In this document: one piece after another, positions 44,521 to 52,710 of the stretch
Position numbering within the stretch: the first letter of the stretch is position 1
How the letters are laid out: each line of letters begins with the position of its first letter
From: Pelomonas paludis
Lineage (GTDB): Bacteria; Pseudomonadota; Gammaproteobacteria; Burkholderiales; Burkholderiaceae_C
Reading direction: 5' to 3'
DNA length: 64,000 nt
Assembly: GCF_039872745.1 (NCBI RefSeq)
Contig: NZ_JBDPZD010000002.1
Span: 558,001 to 622,000, forward strand
Translations under genes and position numbers: made by a program
Notes under the pieces: generated by a model
Told to the model about the DNA's origin: nothing
Databases searched by the model: none
Seen by the model: only the letters and a program-made list of their open reading frames with translations

Positions 44521-47364
44521 TCAGCGCCCCCCTGATTCCCGGGGGTGGGGTGCCCGCATCGGGTTGCGCAGTTGCTGGCGCAGCTGGTGGACGGGCGGCA
44601 GGTCCAGCCCGGCCAACACGGCGTCTGCCTGCTGGGCCAGCGCCATTGGATCCCGCGCACGGGCCTGCCAAAGGTCGCAGCTCACCCGCTGGGGGTTGAG
44701 GCTGAGCTGGCCCTGGCGCAGCAGCACGCTCTCGTGCCCCAGCCAGGCGCGTAGCCGGTGCACGGCCACCTTGAGCGAGGCGGCCGCCTTGTCGCCCTCG
44801 GCCTCGGGCCAGAGCCAGTCCTGCAGCTCGGCCTGCTGCACGCCCTGCGGGTGGCGGGCCACCAAGGCGCCCAGCAGCTCGCGCAGGCGCGCCGCCGGTT
44901 TGCCGCCGGTGTCGCCCGGCTCGTCCAGCTCCACTTCCAGACCCTGCAGCGCCTTGATGCGCACGGGCACCGGCCAGTCGCCGGCAAAGCCCTCGGGCGG
45001 GGTCAGGCGCTTTTGGCGGATCCACTGCCGCGCCACCTCGGGCAGCACGCCGGCCTCCAGCGCAAAGGCCATCAGCCGGGCGCGCACCGGGCTGCGCCAG
45101 CCGCAGTCGCTGTGGAAGCCGCCTAGGTGCTTGACGGTGAGCATGCGCTCCACCTGCTTGCGCAGCGCCTCATGGTCGCCCGCCACCAGGGCGATCTCGG
45201 CGCCGGCGCAAAAGGCGATGTAGGCAAAGGTCGGGTTCTGGCTGCCCTTGGCCAGGGCCAGCTGCATGCGGTAGGCCTCGGCGGCGCCGGCCAGGTCGCC
45301 GCTGTGCAGGCGCGCCGGCGCCAGGGCCGAGAGCACGATGACGCGGTGGAACAGCGAGCCCAGGGCCTCGGCCATGGGCAGGGCCGTCTCGGCATGCGCG
45401 AGGGCCAGCGCAGCGTCCCCGCGCGACAGCGCATGCCAACTGCGGAAGAAGTGGTGGACCATGCTGTCCAGCCGCCGGTGGCCGCGCTCGGTGTGGGCCA
45501 GTTGGGCCAGCCAGGCTTCAGCCCGCGGCCAGTCCTCCTGCGACAGCGCGCAGAAGATGCCCTGGGTCAGCAGGAAGAAGTCGCGCAGATGGATGCCCGA
45601 GCTTTGGGCGAGCGCCAGGCCTTGCTCGACCTTGGCGTAGCAGCGTGCCGGGTCGCCGCACTGCCAGTCCACGATGGCGGCGTTGGACCACCACAGCAAG
45701 CGCGCCAGCGCGGGCAGGCTGCCGTCGGCATGGCCGCGCTCGACCTCGCTCTCGTAGGTGTCGTACAGCACCCGGCCGCCGGGGAAGTCGCCCGCCCACC
45801 AGAGCTTGTAGATCAGCAGTTGGGCGGCAGCGCCGATGCGCGCGGCTGCATCAAGGCTGAGCAGCATGTTGCGCGCAGTGGCGTCGGCGTAGTGGCGGAT
45901 GCGCGGGTCCTCGGCACGGCCGTACATCAGAGCCGTCAGCGCATCGGCGGCACAGCGCAGTTGCCATTCGCCAGCCGGTGGGCCCAGCGTGGCGGCCATG
46001 GCCTCCAGCTCGTCCACCAGCTCGGCCAGGCCCTGCACGGCGCCCCACTGCACCACGTAGCTGGCCACCTCGCCGCACCAGGCGCGCCAAGCAGCATCGG
46101 GCTGGCCAGCGGCCACGGCGGCAGCACGGCAGCGGGCGAACACGGGGCGGGCTTCCTCGGGCGCCAGCGGCAGCAGGGCCTCGGCACGCCAGATCTCGCG
46201 CGCAGCCGGGGCAGGGTCAGGCAGCGCCCCAAGCCAGACCATCAGCTGGCGGTGGCGGCCCTGGGCCAGCCAGCGCTGGCCTTCGCGGTCGAGCAAGGTC
46301 TGCACGGCCTCCCCATCGCCGGCGGCGACGAGCAGGTGCATGGCCACCTCGGGCATGGCCTGCGCCACCCAGCCGGCGGCCGTGCGGCGCGCAGCGGCCA
46401 GCTCAGGCGGTGGCTCCAGCTGGGCGTTCAGCGCGCACAGGCCGTCGCGCAGCAGGTCGTGCAGGCGCCAGCCGGTGGGCAGGGGCTCGACAAAGTAGCG
46501 CTGCGCGGCCAGCTCGTCCAGCAAGCGGCGCGTGGCAGGGGCCAGGGGCACGCAGTCGCGCGGCAGCTCGGGCAGCTCGGCCGCCAGGCGCAGCGGGCGG
46601 CGCTCGGCCAGCGGCAGCAGGCGCAGCAGCTCCTCGCACAGGAACTCGCCCACCGAGCCGCGCGCGGCGTCGGCCATGGCGCCACCCTGGCGTGTGAGCG
46701 CCAGCACATGGGCCATCCAGCCCTCGGCTGCGTCGAGGCTGCGGGCCTCGGCATCGCTCAGCGTGCGGCCGCTGACGTGGTGCACCACGGCGGCGACGTC
46801 CTCGGGCGTGAGGCTAAGCTGGTCAAACACCGTGAGCCAGCCGGCCACCTGCCCGCGCGAGAGCGGCGCCGGCGGCGCCCGGCGGCTCAGCATCAGCAGC
46901 GACAAGCGCCCGCCACTGCTGCGCGCCAGGTCCACCACCGCGTCCACCACGCCAAAGAAACCGCTGCCCGCGCCCAGGCGGTGGCAGTCGTCCAGCACCA
47001 ACGTGAGGCCGCCGGGTTGGGCCTCCAGCCATTGGGCAAAGAACTGCCGGGCGAAGCGATCGGGCTCGGTGCCATGGGCGGGCGACCAGGCCGGCAGGTC
47101 CGCCGCACCGGCCGTCTGGCGCAGGGCATCGAAGAGCGCGGCGATGTCCTCGTCGTCTTCGTCCAGCCGGTACCAGACGCAGTGGCGCCCCGCGCCTTGC
47201 GCCTGCCGCACCCATTGCGCGGCCAGCGTCGTCTTGCCGGCGCCGGGCAGGCCCAGCATCCACACCAGGGGCTGGCGGCTCAGCGCGCCAGACAGCGCCT
47301 GCAAGCTGCGGTCACGCCGCCAGGCGGCCTCGACCGACGGCAGCGCGAGCTTGTAGGGTTTCAC
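44521..47364 (-). CDS. STAND-type transcriptional regulator with C-terminal winged helix
   Basis: The 947-residue protein resembles MalT/SARP-like regulators. It has a P-loop NTPase with Walker A GLPGAGKTT (residues 38-46) and Walker B LTLVLDDCHRL. A winged-helix/arm region and several hundred residues of helical TPR-like repeats follow. The C-terminal OmpR-type winged helix (WPEAEGDKAAASLKVAVHRL; LRAWLGHES) replaces the LuxR helix of MalT. The inducer is unknown. It starts 10 bases after the crcB stop, suggesting cotranscription with moaE and crcB. The downstream PEP-CTERM gene is a possible target. Confidence 0.8.
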   Translation of the reverse strand: MKPYKLALPSVEAAWRRDRSLQALSGALSRQPLVWMLGLPGAGKTTLAAQWVRQAQGAGRHCVWYRLDEDDEDIAALFDALRQTAGAADLPAWSPAHGTEPDRFARQFFAQWLEAQPGGLTLVLDDCHRLGAGSGFFGVVDAVVDLARSSGGRLSLLMLSRRAPPAPLSRGQVAGWLTVFDQLSLTPEDVAAVVHHVSGRTLSDAEARSLDAAEGWMAHVLALTRQGGAMADAARGSVGEFLCEELLRLLPLAERRPLRLAAELPELPRDCVPLAPATRRLLDELAAQRYFVEPLPTGWRLHDLLRDGLCALNAQLEPPPELAAARRTAAGWVAQAMPEVAMHLLVAAGDGEAVQTLLDREGQRWLAQGRHRQLMVWLGALPDPAPAAREIWRAEALLPLAPEEARPVFARCRAAAVAAGQPDAAWRAWCGEVASYVVQWGAVQGLAELVDELEAMAATLGPPAGEWQLRCAADALTALMYGRAEDPRIRHYADATARNMLLSLDAAARIGAAAQLLIYKLWWAGDFPGGRVLYDTYESEVERGHADGSLPALARLLWWSNAAIVDWQCGDPARCYAKVEQGLALAQSSGIHLRDFFLLTQGIFCALSQEDWPRAEAWLAQLAHTERGHRRLDSMVHHFFRSWHALSRGDAALALAHAETALPMAEALGSLFHRVIVLSALAPARLHSGDLAGAAEAYRMQLALAKGSQNPTFAYIAFCAGAEIALVAGDHEALRKQVERMLTVKHLGGFHSDCGWRSPVRARLMAFALEAGVLPEVARQWIRQKRLTPPEGFAGDWPVPVRIKALQGLEVELDEPGDTGGKPAARLRELLGALVARHPQGVQQAELQDWLWPEAEGDKAAASLKVAVHRLRAWLGHESVLLRQGQLSLNPQRVSCDLWQARARDPMALAQQADAVLAGLDLPPVHQLRQQLRNPMRAPHPRESGGR

Positions 47365-47374
47365 GGCCAGCGCT

Positions 47375-47743
47375 TCAGGCCATCAAGCGCTGTGCCAGCC
47401 ACGCGCCCAGCGCCGCTGCGCCCAGCGCGCCGAGCAGATGCAGGGCGCTGTGCGCCAACGCCCAGCCCCATTCGCCCCGCTGCAGCAACGCCAGCGACTC
47501 GCCCGAGAAGGCGCTGAAGGTGGTGAGGCCACCCAGGAAGCCGGTCACGCACAGCAGGCGCCACAGCTGCTGATCGGGCCGCGCCAGCAGCACCAGGGCC
47601 ATGCCGATCAGCAGGCCGCCCACCACATTGACCGCCAGGGTGCCGAGCGGCACCTGCGGGTGCCGGCTGTTCAGCCAAACGCCGGCCTGCCAGCGCACCA
47701 GGGCCCCCAGCGCAGCGCCCAGCGCCACTGCCAATGCATTCAT
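47375..47743 (-). CDS. crcB: Fluoride channel CrcB/Fluc
   Basis: The 122-residue membrane protein is a Fluc fluoride exporter, a dual-topology dimer. The motifs GALVRWQAG, GTLAVNVVGGLLIG and GFLGGLTTFSAFSGE (the phenylalanine-lined pore) are all present, with four helices. Its ATG overlaps the moaE stop by 4 bases. No fluoride riboswitch is possible directly upstream because moaE occupies that sequence. Confidence 0.95.
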   Translation of the reverse strand: MNALAVALGAALGALVRWQAGVWLNSRHPQVPLGTLAVNVVGGLLIGMALVLLARPDQQLWRLLCVTGFLGGLTTFSAFSGESLALLQRGEWGWALAHSALHLLGALGAAALGAWLAQRLMA

Positions 47744-48234
47744 CCCCCCACCTCCGCATTGCCCGCCGCATTGCCCGCCGCGATGCCCCAGCGCGCCAGC
47801 GCCGCGTCATCGCTGACGCGCGCGTCCACCCACTGGGCACCCGCAGGCGTGTGTTCCTTCTTCCAGAACGGCGCCTGGGTCTTGAGGTAGTCCATCAGGA
47901 ACTCGCAGCCCTGGAAGGCCTCGCCCCGATGCGCCGAGGTGACCAGCACGAGCACGATCTGCTCGCGCGCCTCCAGCACACCCACGCGGTGGATGACGCG
48001 CACGCCGCGCAGCGCAAAGCGCCGCAAGGCCTCGTCGATCATGGCCTCGATGGCGGCCTCGGTCATGCCGGGGTAGTGCTCCAGCTCCATGCGGCTCACC
48101 GAGGCCCCGCTGCTGGCTTCACGGACCGTGCCCACAAAGGCCGCCACGGCGCCCACGCCGCCGTCCTGCGCACGCAGGGCGGCCACCTCCTGGCTGAGGT
48201 CGAAATCGGCGGTTTGGATGCTGACGCGGGCCAT
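47740..48234 (-). CDS. moaE: Molybdopterin synthase catalytic subunit MoaE
   Basis: MoaE with thiocarboxylated MoaD adds the two sulphurs that turn precursor Z into molybdopterin. The 164-residue protein has the family motifs VGTVREASSGA, LEHYPGM, VTSAHRGEAF and KTQAPFWKKE, with the catalytic lysines at 119 and 125-126. The tail ends in an unusual Ala/Gly/Asn-rich segment (GIAAGNAAGNAEVGG). Its natural partner gene moaD lies 11.7 kb away at 60 kb, whereas they are usually adjacent. Confidence 0.97.
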   Translation of the reverse strand: MARVSIQTADFDLSQEVAALRAQDGGVGAVAAFVGTVREASSGASVSRMELEHYPGMTEAAIEAMIDEALRRFALRGVRVIHRVGVLEAREQIVLVLVTSAHRGEAFQGCEFLMDYLKTQAPFWKKEHTPAGAQWVDARVSDDAALARWGIAAGNAAGNAEVGG

Positions 48235-48368
48235 GGGGGCGGATTTTGACCGCGAGCTGACGGGTGTTGAGATTCACCTTCCTGCTTTGCAAACCAGCTG
48301 CAAGCCTCGGACATACTCAACCTCCCAGCGCCCGCCACCCTCCCTGGGCGCGACACGAGGTACCCCAC

Positions 48369-49397
48369 ATGGCCCTGATGGACTTCATCAAGAAACAGTT
48401 CATAGACATCCTCCAATGGACCGAGGATGGCGATGGCACCCTGGCCTGGCGCTTCCCCATGGCCGACATGGAAATCCAGCACGGCGCCTCACTCACCGTG
48501 CGCGAGTCCCAGCTGGCGGTGTTCGTCAACGAGGGCCAGGTGGCTGACGTCTTCGGCCCCGGCACCCACAAGCTGACGACCCAGACCCTGCCGGTGCTGA
48601 CCTACCTGAAGAACTGGGACAAGCTCTTCGAGTCCCCCTTCAAGAGCGACGTCTACTTCCTCAGCACTCGCCAGCAGATGGACCAGCGCTGGGGCACCAG
48701 CCAACCCGTGGCCATCCGCGACAAGGACTTCGGCGCCGTGCGCCTGCGCGCCTTCGGCAACTACGCCTACCGCATCAAGGACGCCAAGGCCTTCCACAGC
48801 CAGGTCTCGGGCACGCGCGAGCGCTACACCGTGGCCGACCTCGAAGGCCAGTTGCGCGGCCTGATGCTGCAGCACATCTCCGATGGCGTGGCCCAGAGCG
48901 GCATCCCCTTCCTGGACCTGGCGGCCAACCAGGTCGAGTTCGCCAAGGCCCTGCAAGCCGCCACGGCGCCCGCCTTTGAAGCCCTGGGCCTGGAGCTCAC
49001 CAGCGTCACGGTGCAGAACGTCTCCCTGCCCGAGGAGCTGCAAAAGATCCTCGACCAGCGCATCGGCATGGGCATCATTGGCCAGAACATGGGCGCCTTC
49101 ATGCAATACCAGACGGCCCAGTCGATCCCCGAGCTGGCCAAGGGCGCAGGCTCGGGCGGCGGCATCGCCAGCGAGGCCGTGGGCCTGGGTGCCGGCGTGG
49201 CCCTGGGCCAGACCCTAGCGCAGCAGCTGGGCCAAGGCCTGGCGGGCGTGGGCACCGTGGCCCAGGCGGCCCCGGTCTCCAAGCCGGACGACATCGTGGC
49301 CATGCTTGAAAAGCTCGGTGACCTCAAGGCCAAGGGCATCCTCACCGACGAGGAGTTCGCCGCCAAGAAGGCCGACCTCCTGAAGAAGCTGGGGTGA
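48369..49397 (+). CDS. SPFH-domain protein with C-terminal SHOCT
   Basis: The 342-residue protein resembles the SPFH/band-7 group called virion-core-like (COG4260/YdjI type). It has a SPFH domain over about residues 25-230, a glycine-rich hydrophobic stretch (GAGSGGGIASEAVGLGAGVA) and a C-terminal SHOCT helix pair (KLGDLKAKGILTDEEFAAKK). SPFH proteins build ring-like membrane scaffolds. It is followed after 9 bases by the zinc-ribbon/DUF4178 gene, forming the first two genes of the membrane-polyamine group. It is divergent from moaE across 134 bases. Confidence 0.85.
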   Translation: MALMDFIKKQFIDILQWTEDGDGTLAWRFPMADMEIQHGASLTVRESQLAVFVNEGQVADVFGPGTHKLTTQTLPVLTYLKNWDKLFESPFKSDVYFLSTRQQMDQRWGTSQPVAIRDKDFGAVRLRAFGNYAYRIKDAKAFHSQVSGTRERYTVADLEGQLRGLMLQHISDGVAQSGIPFLDLAANQVEFAKALQAATAPAFEALGLELTSVTVQNVSLPEELQKILDQRIGMGIIGQNMGAFMQYQTAQSIPELAKGAGSGGGIASEAVGLGAGVALGQTLAQQLGQGLAGVGTVAQAAPVSKPDDIVAMLEKLGDLKAKGILTDEEFAAKKADLLKKLG

Positions 49398-49406
49398 TGC
49401 CCCTCC

Positions 49407-51023
49407 ATGCCTGAGGCGACGCCCCAGCGCCGCTGGCGGGCTGCCTGCCCCAACTGCGGCGCGCCGGTCGAGTTCGCGAGCCGCGCGTCGGCCAGCGCCG
49501 TCTGCGGCTTTTGCCGCTCGACGCTGCTGCGCGACGGGGACACCCTGTCCCAGATCGGCCAGAGCGCCGAGGTCTTTGAGGACTACTCGCCCCTGCAGCT
49601 CGGCAGCACCGGGCAGTGGATGGGCTCGGGCTTTGCCGTCGTCGGCCGCCTGCAGATGCAGGGCAGCGAGGGCCACTGGAACGAATGGCATCTGCTGTTT
49701 GATGCCGGCAGCGAGCCACCCAAGGTGGCCTGGCTGTCCGAGGACAACGGCAGCTTTGTGCTCAGCGTCGAGGTGCCGCTGCAAGAGGCACCGCCCGACC
49801 CCGTGCGTCTGCAGCCGGGCCTGCCCCTCAGCCTGGCCGGCCAGCGCTGGAGCGTGGCCGCCGTCACGCCCACCCGCGTCGCTGCCGCCCAGGGCGAGCT
49901 GCCCCGCCCGCCGCAACTGCGCGAGTCCTTCACCGTGGTGGAGCTGCGCAATGAGCGCGACGAGGTGGCCAGCCTGGAGTTCGGCAGCGCCGCCCGGCCC
50001 AGCTTCAGCATCGGCCGCGCCGTGCCCCTGGCCGAGCTGCGCCTGCAGAACCTGCGCGTCACGGCCACGGGCGAGTCTGTCTCCGAGGCCACGCTGCAAG
50101 GCCGCAGCTTTGCCTGCCCCAGCTGTGGCGCGCCGCTGGCCCCCAAGCTCGCCCAGACCAAGAGCCTGGCCTGCGGCCAGTGCGGCGCGGTGGTGGACGT
50201 GCCCGCCCCCGAAGCCAAGGCCCTGGGCTACACCGAGCAACCACCTGGCGCCGAGCCCCTGATCCCGCTGGGCCGCACCGGCTTGCTCAGCCTCGACATT
50301 GCCGACGCCGCCATCGCTTGGCAGGTGGTGGGCTACCAGGAACGCTGCGACATCCCCGACGACGCTGAGGACGAGCAAAGCTTCTGGCGCGAGTACCTGC
50401 TCTTCAACCAGATGGCAGGCTTCGCCTTCCTGGTGGACACCCTCGAAGGCTGGAGCCTCGTCAAGCCCCTGACCGGCGCGCCCAGCCTCAGCGCGGGCGG
50501 CATGGCCCGCTGGCGGGATGTCAACTTCAAGCCCCGTTGGGAGCAGCCTTACCGGGCCAAGGTCACCCACGTGCTGGGCGAGTTCTACTGGCCGGTGCGG
50601 CTGGACCAAGAGGCCTTGGTCGCCGACTACGTCTCCGGTGACGGCCGCCAACTGCTCAGCCGCGAGGCCACGCGCGACGAAGTCGTCTGGAGCCACGGCC
50701 GCGTGCTGTCAGCCGAGGAAGTGCGCCGCGCCTTCTCGCTGCCCCGCGACGCAGCCCCCAGCCTGCAGCGCGACGCCGGTGCCTTCAGCAAAGCCGGCAC
50801 CAGTTTCATCACCGTCCTCATCGTCGGCCTGCTCATCTTGCTCGTGCTGGTGCTGGTCATGCGCGCCCTCTCGCGCGACAGTTGCCAGAGCTACAAGGAC
50901 GCCTACGGCGAGTACAGCACCCAGTACCAACAGTGCCGCAGCAACCTTAGCCGCTCCTCAGGTGGCGGCTGGAGCGGCGGCAGCTACGGCGGCTACAGCA
51001 GCGGTGGCGGCGGGCATAAATGA
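49407..51023 (+). CDS. Zinc-ribbon, double-DUF4178 membrane-anchored protein
   Basis: The 538-residue protein has a zinc ribbon at C14/C17 with a CGFC partner. A first DUF4178-like domain follows (about residues 55-200, LGSTGQWMGSGFAVVGR). A second zinc ribbon lies at C237/C240 and C256/C259. A second DUF4178-like domain spans about 280-420 (WQVVGYQERCDI; EYLLFNQMAGFAFLVD). One membrane helix (TVLIVGLLILLVLVLVM, about 470-486) precedes a Ser/Gly-rich tail. The function of DUF4178 is not established; it recurs next to DUF350 and polyamine-enzyme genes. Confidence 0.8.
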   Translation: MPEATPQRRWRAACPNCGAPVEFASRASASAVCGFCRSTLLRDGDTLSQIGQSAEVFEDYSPLQLGSTGQWMGSGFAVVGRLQMQGSEGHWNEWHLLFDAGSEPPKVAWLSEDNGSFVLSVEVPLQEAPPDPVRLQPGLPLSLAGQRWSVAAVTPTRVAAAQGELPRPPQLRESFTVVELRNERDEVASLEFGSAARPSFSIGRAVPLAELRLQNLRVTATGESVSEATLQGRSFACPSCGAPLAPKLAQTKSLACGQCGAVVDVPAPEAKALGYTEQPPGAEPLIPLGRTGLLSLDIADAAIAWQVVGYQERCDIPDDAEDEQSFWREYLLFNQMAGFAFLVDTLEGWSLVKPLTGAPSLSAGGMARWRDVNFKPRWEQPYRAKVTHVLGEFYWPVRLDQEALVADYVSGDGRQLLSREATRDEVVWSHGRVLSAEEVRRAFSLPRDAAPSLQRDAGAFSKAGTSFITVLIVGLLILLVLVLVMRALSRDSCQSYKDAYGEYSTQYQQCRSNLSRSSGGGWSGGSYGGYSSGGGGHK

Positions 51024-51072
51024 AGCCCCTCGCCTGGTCTCGCCCCGCTGAACGCGGGCAAGCCCCGCCGGT

Positions 51073-51158
51073 CCCCCGAGGGGACGCCGCTTCCCACCGG
51101 CTTGACCGGCAGGAAGCGTCAGCGCGGGCCGGCTTGGGGGCGGCCCGGCGCTCGGCCC
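51073..51158. repeat. GC-rich extragenic repeat, copy 2
   Basis: CCCCCGAGGGG (51073-51083) and a 35-base GC-rich block (51124-51158) match the two elements at 9946-9993 in the ureF-ureG gap. The two elements are further apart here. They lie in the 180-base gap between the DUF4178 and DUF350 genes. Confidence 0.6.
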
Positions 51159-51203
51159 AGAAAGCAACCCTGACCCTCAGCAGCGTAGAAAGGTAGGCAC
51201 ACC

Positions 51204-51425
51204 ATGACCCTCGATTGGCTCAAACCCGAAGTCGTCCTCGGCTCAACGATGTACGCCCTCATCGGCGTCGTCATCTTCTGGGTCTGTTTTGTCATCGTCG
51301 ACAAGATCACGCCCTACAAGCTCTGGGAAGAACTCGTCGAACACAAGAACGTCGCCCTCGCCATCGTGGTGGGCGCGATGTGCCTGTCCATCGGGCACAT
51401 CATTGCGGCGGCGATTCATGGATAA
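51204..51425 (+). CDS. DUF350 small membrane protein
   Basis: A 73-residue protein with two membrane helices (YALIGVVIFWVCFVIVDK and VALAIVVGAMCLSIGHIIAAA) joined by the characteristic KITPYKLWEELVEHKN loop. It is a single DUF350 repeat; E. coli YjfL is a longer relative. The activity is unknown. The gene order SPFH, DUF4178, DUF350 suggests one membrane complex. Confidence 0.85.
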   Translation: MTLDWLKPEVVLGSTMYALIGVVIFWVCFVIVDKITPYKLWEELVEHKNVALAIVVGAMCLSIGHIIAAAIHG

Positions 51426-51593
51426 GTACAGCTACTAGCGGCTCGTCGCTGGGGCCTGCAGGCGGGCCGAAGCCCCCTGGTGACAGACTCCCAGCCGAGA
51501 TCCCTTGCGGACCTTCGCAACCTCGCCACTGCCTACCAATTTGCGGCCGTTCAAACAGACCCTGCGTGCGGGGTGGCAGGCGCCAAGGTCAAC

Positions 51594-52181
51594 TCACCAA
51601 ACGCGCACACGCCCATCGGGCACGGTCACCCGGGCAGCATGGCTGATGCCCTGTCCGTGCCCGCCACGACAGACGGGCCGGGCCTTGATGGGCCGCTCAA
51701 GGCAGCGAGCGCCTTCATGAAAACCACGCAGTACCTGGGGTGGCGTTGCGACCATGAAGCCACTGTGCCCAAAGAAGGCATTGGCGGCTGCATTGCTTTC
51801 GAGCACGAAGGTACGCCAACGCTGAATGCCCGGCCAGCGCCTAGCTTGGCGGCTCAACCTGTCCAGCATTTCACAAGCCAGGTGCCGGCGCTGAACGCCC
51901 TGCCGAACCAGCAACAGCGTGAGGCCCAGGACGTCAGGCGTCGGAAACCCGACCACCACTTGAGCCAGCACCTGCGGCTGATCCTTGTTGCACCCTAGGA
52001 AGCTAAGGCGCTGCTCGGGGGTGCTATCAGCAGGAAAGGCATCCGTCAGCGCCTTGTCTACAACCTCAGCTGAGCGCAGCGCGCCAAACGCACTCAGCGC
52101 ATAGGCGGGCACGTCAAGGTAAACCGCGCGAGCGGCTGCCAAGTCCTCGTTCAACTGCAGGTTGAGACGGTGCACATGCAT
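51594..52181 (-). CDS. GNAT-like N-acetyltransferase, reversed within the polyamine group
   Basis: A 195-residue protein with a recognisable GNAT second half: strand VLGLTLLLVRQGVQRRHL, then MLDRLSRQARRW, then VLESNAAANAFFGHSGF. The acyl-CoA loop is less canonical than in the GNAT protein at 3.3 kb. It is transcribed against its neighbours and is less GC-rich, so it looks like a later insertion between the DUF350 and ABM genes. Because some GNATs acetylate polyamines, a connection to the group is possible but unproved. Confidence 0.6.
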   Translation of the reverse strand: MHVHRLNLQLNEDLAAARAVYLDVPAYALSAFGALRSAEVVDKALTDAFPADSTPEQRLSFLGCNKDQPQVLAQVVVGFPTPDVLGLTLLLVRQGVQRRHLACEMLDRLSRQARRWPGIQRWRTFVLESNAAANAFFGHSGFMVATPPQVLRGFHEGARCLERPIKARPVCRGGHGQGISHAARVTVPDGRVRVW

Positions 52182-52219
52182 GCGGGCAATTTACCCAGAG
52201 GCGCATGAATTTCAACCCC

Positions 52220-52238
52220 AATGTTGAAAGCAAACATT
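52220..52238. promoter_or_regulatory. AT-rich inverted repeat upstream of the GNAT gene
   Basis: AATGTT-N7-AACATT is a perfect 6-base inverted repeat 39 bases upstream of the GNAT start, in the 235-base gap before the ABM gene. Being AT-rich in a GC-rich region, it is a plausible operator. Nothing else supports it. Confidence 0.35.
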
Positions 52239-52416
52239 AACGACTCACCCCGACGCACCCGCAAATGTCCGCCAGGACTGCAAGCTAGGCTGTTGCCCTC
52301 TCGCCAGATCCGACGCAACAAGACCGTCCTCACCAATTCGCAAGCCGCACCACCGCCACGCACACCCCGCCCGCGCTCAGCGACACTCCGTCACCCCCCT
52401 CAGACACCCCGCCCCC

Positions 52417-52710
52417 ATGGTTCTCGAAATCGCCGACATCCGCATCCTCCCTGGCCAGCAAGCCGGCTTTGAAGCCGCCATCGCCAAGGGCGTCGCCACC
52501 GTGCTGCCCAAGGCTGCAGGCTTCATCCGCGCCCAGGTGCATCACTGCGTCGAAACGCCGGAGCGCTATGTGCTGCAGATCGAGTGGGAGAGCATCGAGG
52601 CGCACAACGTGGGCTTCCGGCAAGGGCCGTTGTTCATCGAGTGGCGCGGCCTGATCGGCGGCTACTTCGCCCAGCCGCCGCTGGTGGAGCACTTCGACCG
52701 CGTGGTGTGA
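52417..52710 (+). CDS. Antibiotic-biosynthesis-monooxygenase (ABM) domain protein
   Basis: The 97-residue protein has the ferredoxin-like ABM fold: strand VLEIADIRILPGQ, helix FEAAIAKGVATVLPKA, strand AQVHHCVETPERYVLQIEW, and the terminal FIEWRGLIGGYF. ABM proteins include cofactor-free monooxygenases and haem-degrading enzymes; the reaction here is unknown. Its stop overlaps the GTG of the spermidine-synthase homologue (GTGA), so they are coupled. Confidence 0.85.
   Translation: MVLEIADIRILPGQQAGFEAAIAKGVATVLPKAAGFIRAQVHHCVETPERYVLQIEWESIEAHNVGFRQGPLFIEWRGLIGGYFAQPPLVEHFDRVV

Noticed and set aside
47744..48368. Fluoride riboswitch for crcB
   Set aside because: crcB overlaps moaE by 4 bases, so the leader sequence is moaE coding sequence, and no riboswitch-like fold was recognised before moaE.
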